Positions 12,945-23,200 of a DNA stretch of 64,000 nt are shown one piece after another. A program made the translations under genes and the position numbers. Within the stretch, counting starts at the first letter, position 1, and the number at the start of each line of letters is the position of its first letter. Source of the DNA: Psilocybe azurescens (lineage: Eukaryota > Basidiomycota > Agaricomycetes > Agaricales > Agrocybaceae); the NCBI GenBank assembly GCA_023853785.1, contig JAJIRX010000916.1, positions 62,001 to 126,000 on the forward strand. Reading direction: 5' to 3'. The notes below the pieces were generated by a model. The model ran no database searches and had not been told where the DNA came from. It saw nothing but the letters and a program-made list of their open reading frames with translations.

Positions 12945-13262
12945 TAGACAACGGCACAGGTTCGGGTATTCTGTACGGGTTGATAGCCAGACATAGCGCG
13001 GATACAATTACAGATAAAAATTTCTGTTTTTCCCCTTCAAAACGAGCCCAAAAACGTAATTTTTGAACCAAAACTGAGTAATTTACAGCCAATTTTGTGC
13101 AATGTATTAAAATAGGCCATATCTCAGTCATTTCTGGCCCGATTTGGCTATTTTTGAACTCTTTTGATTGGTAAACATGCACAGATTGTGGATATGGTAT
13201 TACACGGGCTGGATACGGATAATAGGGCCGATACGCACGGGAATACACATGCTGTTGCTCTT
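12945..13262. mobile_element. hAT-type MITE H2
   Basis: Related to H3 (same TAG…CAACGGCACAGGTTCGGGT start and an interior with 'aggccatatctcagtcattt'). The right end is CATGCTGTTGCTCT. GTACGGGT and CACGGG motifs lie near both ends. No convincing duplication remains, so it is older or its boundary has drifted. Confidence 0.7.
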
Positions 13263-13609
13263 GAAAGCAAATAAATAATGTAAATCACATGACATTCTCC
13301 ATTTGTGCTTTTGTTTACTTATGCCATTCCTGGTGAAGTGAACTCCTTTCAACATTCCACCACCCACCACATTCTCACATCCTTGTTTAGAGCTTGGATA
13401 ACTGAAAGATATGTACTACCACATTCTTCTCACCAAGCACTGTTGCTATAACTCACCCTGCCTTTAGTACAACTTATACAAGATGGGATGCGTTTTGGTT
13501 GTGACAGTATTTCCTGAACGTGTCTCGTAGATTTGGTCACATCCCTTTTCATATCAGTTTTGGGAAATTTTCCCAAGCATCATGTGAAAGGTTGAACTTC
13601 TGTGATTTG

Positions 13610-13928
13610 TAGGCAATGGCACGGGTTCGGGTATTGTGTACGGGTTAATAGCCGGTTATTGTGCGGATAAAATTACGGATAAAAATTATCCTACCTGTCA
13701 CCTTCAAAACAAGTCCAAAAGCGTAAATTTTAAGCCAAAACTGAGTGAATTATGGCCAATTGTATGCAATGCATTAAAATAGGCCATATCTCAGTCATTT
13801 CTCCACCAATTTGGCTGTTTTTAGACTCTTTTGATGGGTAAAAATGCGCGATTCATGTGTATGGTATTGCAAAGATTTAATATGGCTAAAAGGGCCGATA
13901 TATACGGGAATAACCATGCTGTTGCCTA
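13610..13928. mobile_element. hAT-type MITE H3
   Basis: 319 bp starting TAGGCAATGGCACGGG and ending CATGCTGTTGCCTA. It is flanked by the perfect 8-bp duplication GTGATTTG (13602-13609 and 13929-13936). The interior is clearly homologous to H2, with the same GTACGGGT-type subterminal motifs. Confidence 0.88.
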
Positions 13929-15868
13929 GTGATTTGTGAAGTTCAACTTTGTTCTTGGTTCACCACCACCACCACTGTTCCCTTACCCTCATAATTGTCA
14001 ATGATGCCCAATGTTGTTGATGCCATTTTCACTGCCCCACACTCACTGTGCTAATACTAAGTACCAGCATTCCCTTTTATGTAGTAAAGCTGACACCACC
14101 TGACAGTAACAAGAACTGGCAACGGTGCCCATGTAGTGTAATAATGGCAGTATCTCAGTAGGTACTACCATTACCTCTCCACCACCCTCTATTGCTAATC
14201 CATAACAAAGACCCCCAGTGTACCATGCCACATGCTTATGCCGCATGCAGTGGCAACTGAGTATGCAACTAGCTCACATCAAACACCATGCCGCCCCATC
14301 TGCACAGATATGTTCAGTCCATCTCCCACCTTTTTCTTTTTGCTAACAACCATACTTTCAACAGACCACAGAGGATGGCTCACAGTCCTGTCATCTTTGT
14401 CATCTGGTGTGTCTAATGCCCACTACCCTACACTTGCAATCACCACCACTGTTCTGTCTTTCATCATTATGAATAGAAATGCTAAATCCTGAAAGTGAGT
14501 ATACCACAGCCCCTCTTCTGTCTCTTTACTAACTACAATGTGCATAACAGATTGCATAGGACTGTTTTTGGCCCCAGCACTGGCATCGGTGATGTATCAT
14601 TTTCCATGTTCATTTGGCCATCCAGTGACTCACCGCCCATTTCCCTGTGCTTACATTTGGTGGCACTCATCCCACCATTTCACCTTTTGGAGTAATGAAT
14701 GAGGGTGCTAAATTCTGACAGGTATGTTTTAATTATCGTTTCCCCCACTTTTTGCTCACTAAAACTCATGTAATAGACAACTATCTCTGGTCCTGACATC
14801 TATGCACCACTTTCCCTCTCCCTTCCTCAACCTGCTGTGCCCATCCAATGGCCCACTGTCAACATTAGCTATAGTATCTTAGATTACGATGATGGACTAC
14901 CCCACATTCTATCTATCCTATTATACATTATTTTTATATATCCTCTTCCCTGTCTGTGATTGTATAATCAACTAGCATATCACTATAGTAGAGAGCTTGC
15001 TTTAATTATATATACATTTTACTATACTTGAATTCTGTAAGATGCCATTACCATGCTGCGTCTCAAGTGAACTTGAAGAGAAATAAAAGACATCTCAGTG
15101 GATGTCAGAGATGCCTTAAGTAGCTTTAGATGTCTATGAGAAGTCTTTGGGAGGCCTGTGGATAATATTTGGGTTGCTTTGGAATGCTTTGGATAAACTG
15201 TTCCCACGTCACTTTGCGTTGAAAGGTGCTTAGGGTGCTTTGTGTCTTTATCATCTTTAAAGTCTCTAAGATGCTTAAAGACACCTAGATTTCTTTGGGA
15301 TAAAACCTCTTTTTCCTGATGTCGCCCCCTTTTTTCTTTTTTTTTTTATCTCGTTTTCATATTTTTTTTCATGTTCATGTGCTTCTACATTTATTTGAAC
15401 CAACTATGTACCCTCTCATCTACTTTTTTGTCTGTTTCATATGTTTTTCTTTTATTTCTTTTGTTTTATATATTTTTTATGTTTCAGTGGTGATGAACTT
15501 CACTAGTAGATAATATTGTAGATAATAATGTAGTATATAGTTTTTAATATATTATATATACATTCTTGCATGAATTTACTCTAAGAAAATATATTCCAAT
15601 TTAAATCTGGCTATAGCTGGACTTTGTGAAATTCAATAAGTCTGCTCTCTGATGGCCTAAGCTGGAATATTGTTACCCAGGTATGGAGTCCTGGTGGATT
15701 CTAATTGGACTCCACCTGGACTCCACCTGGCCTCCACCTGGCCTCCAGTTGGAGTCAAGTGGAATTGCTTGAAGTCCACCTGGAGTCCACCTATCAAAGA
15801 TAATTTTCTGAACACTTGCATATGTTCCAGATGGAGTATATGGGTGGAGGTAAAGTACACCCAAATAG

Positions 15869-16194
15869 CTGCATTTGAATAACAAGATTTCTATGGCCAG
15901 CTTGTTTATATTTTTATTTTAACTCTTCCAGCCAATGTTACCCTTAAACAAACCACAAAACTGCACTGTACCTTGCTGCCATTCAATCTGTCAAGCTTGC
16001 TATAATCTTTTTGCAACTACTGAGTTAACCCCCTTTTCTATATACTGATTTAATCTTTTTCTAAATACTAAGTTAACCTTGTTTTTGATATTTAAAACCA
16101 CTGATCTGATCCTGCATTTGACATTTCAGACTACTAATTTAACCCTGCTTTCCTAATTACTATATTGGAATATTGCCAATGATCTCTTTTTATA
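15869..16194. other. intergenic, nothing recognised
   Basis: A short AT-rich stretch between element A and a hairpin element. It contains repeated 'actaatttaaccct / tgagttaaccc' phrases but no gene. Confidence 0.4.
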
Positions 16195-16350
16195 GTGTGA
16201 CTCCATAACCTAAAATTGCATAAATAAATGATTATTACTAAAATAAAGAGTAGAACACACTTTTTTAAAGGGTTTTAATAGAAAAGTGTGTTTTACTCTT
16301 TTTTTTAGCAATAATAATTTAGTTTGCAATTTTAGGTTATGGAGTCACAC
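16195..16350. mobile_element. small hairpin MITE
   Basis: 156-bp palindrome. The left arm GTGTGACTCCATAACCTAAA is mirrored by the right arm ending GGTTATGGAGTCACAC. The arms also share AACACACTTTT/AAAAGTGTGTT near the centre. The left flank is TATA; no certain target duplication is seen. Confidence 0.75.
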
Positions 16351-16999
16351 CAGGCAGGCCTAAAGAAGTTAAGCCACTTCATTCTACTCACACTCTTGTT
16401 TAATTCTGCAAAAATATAGACCCAAGCTTAAACCTCATAATTTGATAAGAAATGTACATACAGTGAGGGACAAAACTGTTTCAATGATTTCCAAAGTTGG
16501 ACTGTTCCTTGAATAACTCATGAACAACTCAACCAAACAAGTTCAAACTTTGCACAGTAGTAAATTATCATGTGAGTAGCATGTTCCCATTTGTTTTATC
16601 ATGTACTCTTAATTTATTCCCACACTATTAATATTTTACTGGTACAAGTCCATTCGAATGATTTTGTCCCTCTCATATACTAAGCACGTGACTTTGTTTA
16701 ATCAAGGCAAATCAGTAAAAATAAAATCATATGACTTATTTAAAATGTGTATATATACTCTGTGTCCAAGTTTACGCTACTCTCCACATTAAATTCTCAC
16801 TCAAACACTTATGTGATCACTCACTCCTGCTCAACAGAACTGTGTTCTTGAACTACTCGACAAAGTCTAGTTAAGTCATGCTATCTCCACTACCACTGGT
16901 ATAAGTGTTGGTTCTATATTTAATATTCACTCCAAACATCACTCAACACTTTTCAAATCTGCTAGAGAGCATCCATGCAAGCTTTTATCTGCTGAGACC

Positions 17000-18170
17000 T
17001 AATATGCTATTCATCTTATCACTTCTCATAAGTCTAAAAATGCCACTGAGATTGCCAAAATCTTGCAAGACATGACCAACACATCCTTTTCTGTGAATAC
17101 TGTATGGAGAGCACTCAGAAGCACTGGGATAAAGACTGTAACCAAGCAAACCAATTTTTTCTCTAAAAGACATAGAGGCCTCAGAATAGACTTTGCAGAA
17201 GCACACAAAGACTGGACGGTGGAGAACTGGAAGAGGGTTATATGGTCAGATAAGACCAAACTCAATCTTATGGGGTTAGATAGGAAGAAATGTGTTAGTT
17301 TTGTGATTAAACACTTTGTTTCTAATGTTCTACACTTGATATTTGGACTTGTACAAATGGACACTTAGTTAGAATTCGCTTTTTCGGTGTTTTTGCACAC
17401 TGTTCTGTTAATAACTTTTTGTAGAGTAAAGTTATTCAAATTCTGATCACTGATCCGGAATCCCCTCGTTGAGACGGTTCCGGTGATATATAATTTGTCA
17501 CGTAATTATAGGTTTGGTGTTTTGATGCAATATTGTGGACACCTATAGTCACGCCTCACCATTTTTAGACACTTAGCCATGTAAAAGACCAGTATTTCTA
17601 CTATGTCTGAGGAAACAAAGACACTAGAACAAGATTTGGAGTCTACAGAAGCAATTTACTATTTTCACTCATACTTGTCATTGTTGCGCATTTGAGATTT
17701 GACTCTATTGTTACTCATCAGTATAGCTACTGATTTGTGCATTATTGTCTATTTCTAACAAAATGGATGTGGCAAAAGCCAGGAGAGGGGTTGAGTAACA
17801 GGCTGGCACGGGGAACTGTCAAGTTTAAAGGAGGTTCTTTGATGATCTGGGGTTGTATATTTTGGGAAGGACCTGGATATGCAATCAAGATTGATGGGAG
17901 GATAGATGCTGATCTTTGTCAGCATTTTGGATGATTAAATTCAAGTAGATAAAAGCCCACAGATATACTTTTCAACAGGATAATGACCCCAAACACAAGA
18001 GCAAGAAGGCCCAAAACTTAGAGAGAGTATGATAGGCCAGCATCTGGAATTACAAAGTTGTGGGAGAGAGTACAAAAGGAGTGGAATAATATTCCAGCCT
18101 CTGTTGGTCAAAATCTGATAGAGAGTATGCTTAAAAGGTTCAGGCTGTATTACAGGCAAAAGGAGACTAT
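17000..18170 (+). pseudogene. Tc1-like transposase, interrupted and frameshifted
   Basis: The 17063-17368 frame contains the helix-turn-helix region (FSVNTVWRALRSTGIKTVTK) and the first catalytic Asp context (WKRVIWSDKTKLNLMG). Reading then stops at the LTR at 17293. If the LTR and one target-site copy are removed, the frame continues directly into WMWQKPGEG, TVKFKGGSLMIWGCI and the next Tc1 blocks at 17760-17934. The second Asp block (QQDNDPKHKSKKAQN, near 17977) lies in another frame, so there was decay besides the LTR insertion. Confidence 0.8.
17293..17760. repeat. solo LTR inserted in the Tc1 transposase
   Basis: 468 bp starting TGTTAGTTTTG and ending TATTTCTAACA, with TG…CA ends and a perfect 5-bp target duplication AAATG (17288-17292 and 17761-17765). 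It contains no coding sequence. This fits a solo LTR left by recombination between the two LTRs of a retrotransposon. It is unrelated to the copia LTR at 33381. Confidence 0.85.
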
Positions 18171-18419
18171 AACAAGTACTAGAATATTAAAATACTGTTT
18201 TATAACATGAGGGGGACAAAACTGTTCAAATGGACTTATGCCAGTAAAATATTAATAGTGTGGGAAGAAATTAAGATTATAAAATAAAAATTGGAACATG
18301 TTAGTGATATAATATTTTACCACTGTGCAAAGTTTGAACTTGTTTGGTTGAATTTTCTTAAGTTATTCAAGAAACAGTTCAACTTAAAAATTATTTGAAC
18401 AGTTTTGTCCCTTACTGTA

Positions 18420-19006
18420 TCTAGTTTATTTATCTGATGCTTTTTTGAGTTTCTTTTTAAAGTTGTGAAAGCACAGTGAGTAACTCAGTTGAAAAAAAAG
18501 TAAATGCCTGATTTATTCTATTTAAACCCAGGCTCAAAGCCTAAAACCAGCCTAAGCTGGCCATGAAAGCCAGGCTGAGCCAGGCTATAAGGACAGCTTG
18601 TCTAGGCTCACAGCTTAGGCTTGGATTCTGAGAGCTGCAAGCCACAGCTTTGAGCTGCAGATTTTTGTGTGTATCTAGTATTACTATCAGTAAACATTTT
18701 AATTGCCACAAAGGAGATATTGTCAAGATACTTGATTGCCTAAACTGCCTTATTTACTAAGATCTCGTCTTCCATGAAATTATTATCATATTGGAGGTTG
18801 AGGATTCAGCAGTGGAAAATTGGCTGAGGAACAAGACTTTGTTGAGGTTGTTAATGAGGCTGATCAATTTTCATGGGATCAGCTTGTTGAGAACATTGGG
18901 GATGACAAGGCAGTAGAATAATTTAACTGTATGTCACTCATTGATTAAAACTTGTGTATATTCTCTTTTCTACAGAAATCCAGGACTCAGGTGTAGGCTT
19001 AGTATC
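18420..19006. other. intergenic with AGCCAGGCT-type repeats
   Basis: About 18530-18660 is dense in AGCCAGGCTGAGCC / AGCTTAGGCT motifs, resembling the subterminal arrays of the elements described here but without a partner end. The rest shows nothing recognisable. Confidence 0.4.
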
Positions 19007-19690
19007 AAGGTCTTGACACTCCCCACAGATACCAATTGGAACTGGTTGAACTCCAACTGGTTCCAACTGGAATTTTATTTGCAAGGATCCCTGCCAAGTT
19101 AGCAGAATAATGTCCAAATTTTTCTGACCAGATTCCAATCTGAACCTGGTCAGAATCACTGGTACTAACTGGTTTGACTATTATCAAGTCTGACCTAAAT
19201 CTGACCAGAATCACAGGTACTGACTGGTTCAACTATTATCAAGGCTGACCCAAATATGACCAGAATTCAAGTAAATTTTGTACAAATTTTACATTTAATT
19301 AGACCTGATTCTGAGTGGAATCCAAGTAGTACCAAGTAGAACTGTATAATACCAGCATAATATTTACTGCTTAGCAAGCAATAACACAAACAGTAGATAT
19401 AAGATTTTATCAATTTGTGACAAATTTGGTATGGTTAGAATTAGAAGAATATGTTTATATAATAATTATATAAATTGAAAATTTCTGATAAAGAAATGTC
19501 TATTTTTCATATAAATTTGAGCTTCCAAATTTCTTGAATAAAATTGATCTTTATATTTTAGTAATTTCTACTATTGCAACAATATTAAAATATAACTGGC
19601 AGAGTGCCATTTTGTTGCAAAAAGTGGATTACAATTTTCACATATATTCAAATTTACAGTATTTTGCATATGAAGAATTGTTGTTGGTGA
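19007..19690 (-). mobile_element. truncated non-autonomous element E (related to D)
   Basis: Starts AAGGTCTTGACACTCCCC, like the reverse-complemented right end of D (GAGGTCTTTACACTCCCC). The subterminal zone is full of CCAACTGGTT/ACTGGTTCAACT motifs. From about 19380 to 19680 it matches the reverse complement of the interior of D, including 'gtgacaaatttggtatg' and 'caaatttacagtattttgca'. The other end is missing, so the copy is truncated near 19690. Confidence 0.75.
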
Positions 19691-20280
19691 TTGGGCCCTG
19701 CTGTAGGCCAGGTCACAGACTTTGTGCTATGCATATAAGTACACATTACTAAGCCTGCTTTAGAAGATCAACAATTTTTTATTTTTATTTTTATTTTTGT
19801 AAACATACAATTTCCAGTTCATATTTGTTACAGTAGCAAACTAGTAAACTAACACAGCCCCTCATCATATATGTATTTAGTAAGATTTATTACTGTCTGC
19901 TCTTTTTCAAAGAACTGGCACCAGTTGCATCAGCATCAGCATGATCCTCTTCATTGGCCAATATCAGTGTTTCATTCTATTAGAAAGAACTAAAGCTCCT
20001 TGGTTGAGTCAGAACTCTTATATTTATATTATATTCATTACATGATATGATTGCAAGGTGCTCACAGAAACTATTATATTATACAGAGGATGAATTGTCA
20101 ATTTCTCAAAACGACACCACCAATCATTTAGCTTTTTGGGGTTTAATATATCTATCCAATGTCTATTCAAATGTACAAAAAAAATATCAAAAAATAATGT
20201 ACCGACACTAAGTTTAAACTTATATTTCCTCTCTATAATTGGGTATTTAATGCTATGGCACTATGGAGTACATGTTAGTA
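19691..20280. other. intergenic downstream of the receptor gene
   Basis: AT-rich, including a TTTTTATTTTTATTTTT tract near 19770-19800. Being 3' of the receptor gene, it probably holds its 3' untranslated region and terminator, but I cannot place a polyadenylation site firmly. Confidence 0.4.
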
Positions 20281-23200
20281 CTAATCTGTATTTCCCAGCA
20301 TTCTTGATAACTTTAAAATGATTATATGACCTGATAGGTATCCAAAACATATCTGGCTATCCCAAATTGAGGAGCAAAAGAACTGGCAATGACGAGATGG
20401 AATCCAGCAGTCAAAGAGTGTGCCTACTATCCATCGACCATCATCTGATATCTGAAGAGCAGAATCAATACTGGGGGTAGGTTGCTGTAGAGGATGGATA
20501 ATGCAAAACATGCCAGGAGTGGTCCCAATTCTCTTCACTCTGCCACCATCAGGCAATATAATGACAGAGTTAGTCATTGATTGTGATGTGCTTGTCATCA
20601 AATTCCAAATCCGTACTGTTTTGTCTTCTGATCCAGAGACAACTCGGCTGCTGTCCTGTGAGAATGCAACAGATGTCACACTATTTGTGTGGCCCTTCAG
20701 CTTGGCCTCCACCTTGCCTGTTGACACATTCCAAATCCGGACTGTGTGATCATATGATCCAGAGACGACTTGACTGCCATCCTGTGAGAATGCTACAGAC
20801 CTCACTGAATCTCTGTGGCCCTTCAGCTCAGCCTCCAGCTGGCCTGTTGACAGATTCCAAATCCGGACCATTTTGTCGTTTGATGCAGACACAACACGAC
20901 TGCCATCTTGTGAGAATGCGACAGATGTCACCATACCTGTGTGGCCCTCCAGCTTGGCCTCCACCTTGCCCGTTGACACATTCCAAATCCGGACTGTTTC
21001 ATCATATGATCCAGAGATGACTCGACTGCCATCCTGCAAGAATGCAACAGACCTCACTGAATCTCTGTGGCCCTTCAGCTCAGCTTCCACCTTGCCCGTT
21101 GACACATTCCAAATCCGGACCGTTTTGTCATTTGATCCAGAGACAACTTGACTGCCATCCTGTGAGAATGCAACAGACCTCACCAGACATGTGTGGCCCT
21201 TCAGCTCAGCCTCCACCTTGCCTGTTGACACATTCCAAATCCGGACTGTTTTGTCATATGATCCAGAGGCGACTCTGCTGCCATCCTGCGAGAATGCAAC
21301 AGATGTCACTGGACCTGTGTGGCCCTTCAGCTCAGCCTCCAGCTCAGCTGTTAACACATTCCAAATCCGAACCATTTCATCATCTGATGCAGTGACAACT
21401 CGACTGCCATTCTGCGAGAATGCGACAGATGTCACTGTGCCTGTGTGGTCCTTCAGCTTGGCCTCCACCTTTCCCGTTGACACATTCCAAATCCGGACTG
21501 TTTCATCATATGATCCAGAGATGACTCGACTGCCATCCTGCGAGAATGCCACAGACCTCACTGAATCTCTGTGGCCCTTCAGCTCAGCCTCCACCTTGCC
21601 TGTTAACACATTCCAAACCCGGACCATTTTGTCGTTTGATGCAGACACAACACGACTGCCATCTTGTGAGAATGCGACAGATGTCACCATACCTGTGTGG
21701 CCCTCCAGCTTGGCCTCCACCTTGCCCGTTGACACATTCCAAATCCGGACTGTTTCATCATATGATCCAGAGATGACTCGACTGCCATCCTGCAAGAATG
21801 CAACAGACCTCACTGAATCTCTGTGGCCCTTCAGCTCAGCTTCCACCTTGCCCGTTGACACATTCCAAATCCGGACCGTTTTGTCATTTGATCCAGAGAC
21901 AACTTGACTGCCATCCTGTGAGAATGCAACAGACCTCACCAGACATGTGTGGCCCTTCAGCTCAGCCTCCACCTTGCCTGTTGACACATTCCAAATCCGG
22001 ACTGTTTTGTCATATGATCCAGAGGCGACTCTGCTGCCATCCTGCGAGAATGCAACAGATGTCACTGGACCTGTGTGGCCCTTCAGCTCAGCCTCCAGCT
22101 CAGCTGTTAACACATTCCAAATCCGAACCATTTCATCATCTGATGCAGTGACAACTCGACTGCCATTCTGCGAGAATGCGACAGATGTCACTGTGCCTGT
22201 GTGGTCCTTCAGCTTGGCCTCCACCTTTCCCGTTGACACATTCCAAATCCGGACTGTTTCATCATATGATCCAGAGATGACTCGACTGCCATCCTGCGAG
22301 AATGCCACAGACCTCACTGAATCTCTGTGGCCCTTCAGCTCAGCCTCCACCTTGCCTGTTAACACATTCCAAACCCGGACCATTCGGTCAGCTGATCCAG
22401 AGACAACTCGACTGCCATCCTGTGAGAATGCCACAGACATCACCGAATATATGTGGCCCTCCACCTCACCCTCCACCTCATCCATTGACATGTTCCAAAT
22501 CTGGGCTGTGTGATCATTTGATCCTGAGACAACTCTACTGCCATCCTGTGAGAATGCCACAGACCTCACTGAATCTCTGTGGCCCTCCAGCTCAGCCTCC
22601 AGAATGCCCGTTGACACATTCCAAATCCAGACTGTTTTGTCATCTGATCCAGAGACAACTTGACTGCCATCCTGTGAGAATGCGACAGATGTCACTCTAC
22701 TTGTGTGGCCCTCCAGCTCAGCCTCCAGCGCACCCGTTGACACATTCCAAACCCGGACTGTTTTGTCTTCTGATCCAGAGACAACTTGACTGCCGTCCTG
22801 CGAGAATGCCACAGACCTCACTGGATCTCTGTGGCCCTCCAGCTTGGTCTCCAGCTCACCCGTTAACACATTCCAAATCCGGGCTGTGTGATCATTTGAT
22901 CCAGAGACAACTCTACTGCCATCCTGTGAGAATGCCACAGACATCACTGAATATCTGTGGCCCTCCAGCTTGGCCTCCAGCTCACCTGTTAACACATTCC
23001 AAATATGGGCTGTGTTATCATTTGATCCTGAGACAACTCTACTGCCATCCTGTGAGAATGCCACAGACCTCACTGAATCTCTGTGGCCCTCCAGCTCAGC
23101 CTCCAGTGTGCCCATTGACACATTCCAAATCCGGACTGTTTTGTCATCTGATCCAGAGACAACTTGACTGCCATCCTGTGAGAATGCGACAGATGTCACT

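Larger units (their letters stand above)
12243..15318. mobile_element. nested element I inside A
   Basis: The ends are CAGGAAAAAGGGATTT on the left and, reverse complemented, CAGGAAAAAGAGGTTTT on the right. It interrupts the region of element A that is continuous in element B (minisatellite joined to an A/G-rich tract). Both subterminal zones (12305-12450 and 15100-15310) carry repeated CTTTGG / TCTTTGGGA motifs. No clear 8-bp duplication remains. From 13937 to about 15000 I see no gene. Three hAT-type MITEs lie within it. Confidence 0.65.
10946..15860 (-). mobile_element. non-autonomous 8-bp-TSD element A (hAT-like)
   Basis: The left end begins GAGGTCTTTACC and the right end, reverse complemented, begins GTGTACTTTACC. 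The next bases (TCACCCATATATTCC versus TCCACCCATATACTCC) continue the inverted repeat. It is flanked by a perfect 8-bp duplication CCAAATAG at 10938-10945 and 15861-15868. Both subterminal zones (10970-11215 and 15690-15845) are packed with TCCACCTGGA / CCATGTGGA-type motifs. Inside are a tRNA-like segment, a minisatellite and a 3.1-kb nested element (12243-15318). In reverse orientation the interior aligns with element B. No transposase was seen. Confidence 0.85.
16461..18417 (+). mobile_element. Tc1-like transposon, broken
   Basis: Starts CAGTGAGGGACAAAACTGTT and ends AACAGTTTTGTCCCTTACTG, flanked by TA (16459-16460 and 18418-18419). The terminal inverted repeats are long (about 220 bp) and each carries a second internal copy of the GGGACAAAAC motif (near 16660 and 18210). 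It contains a decayed Tc1 transposase, which is split by a solo LTR. Confidence 0.85.

Noticed and set aside
12243..15318. A perfect target duplication for element I
   Set aside because: The bases flanking CAGG…CCTG (CTCTCCAT and ATGTCGCC) do not match in direct orientation, so none is claimed.
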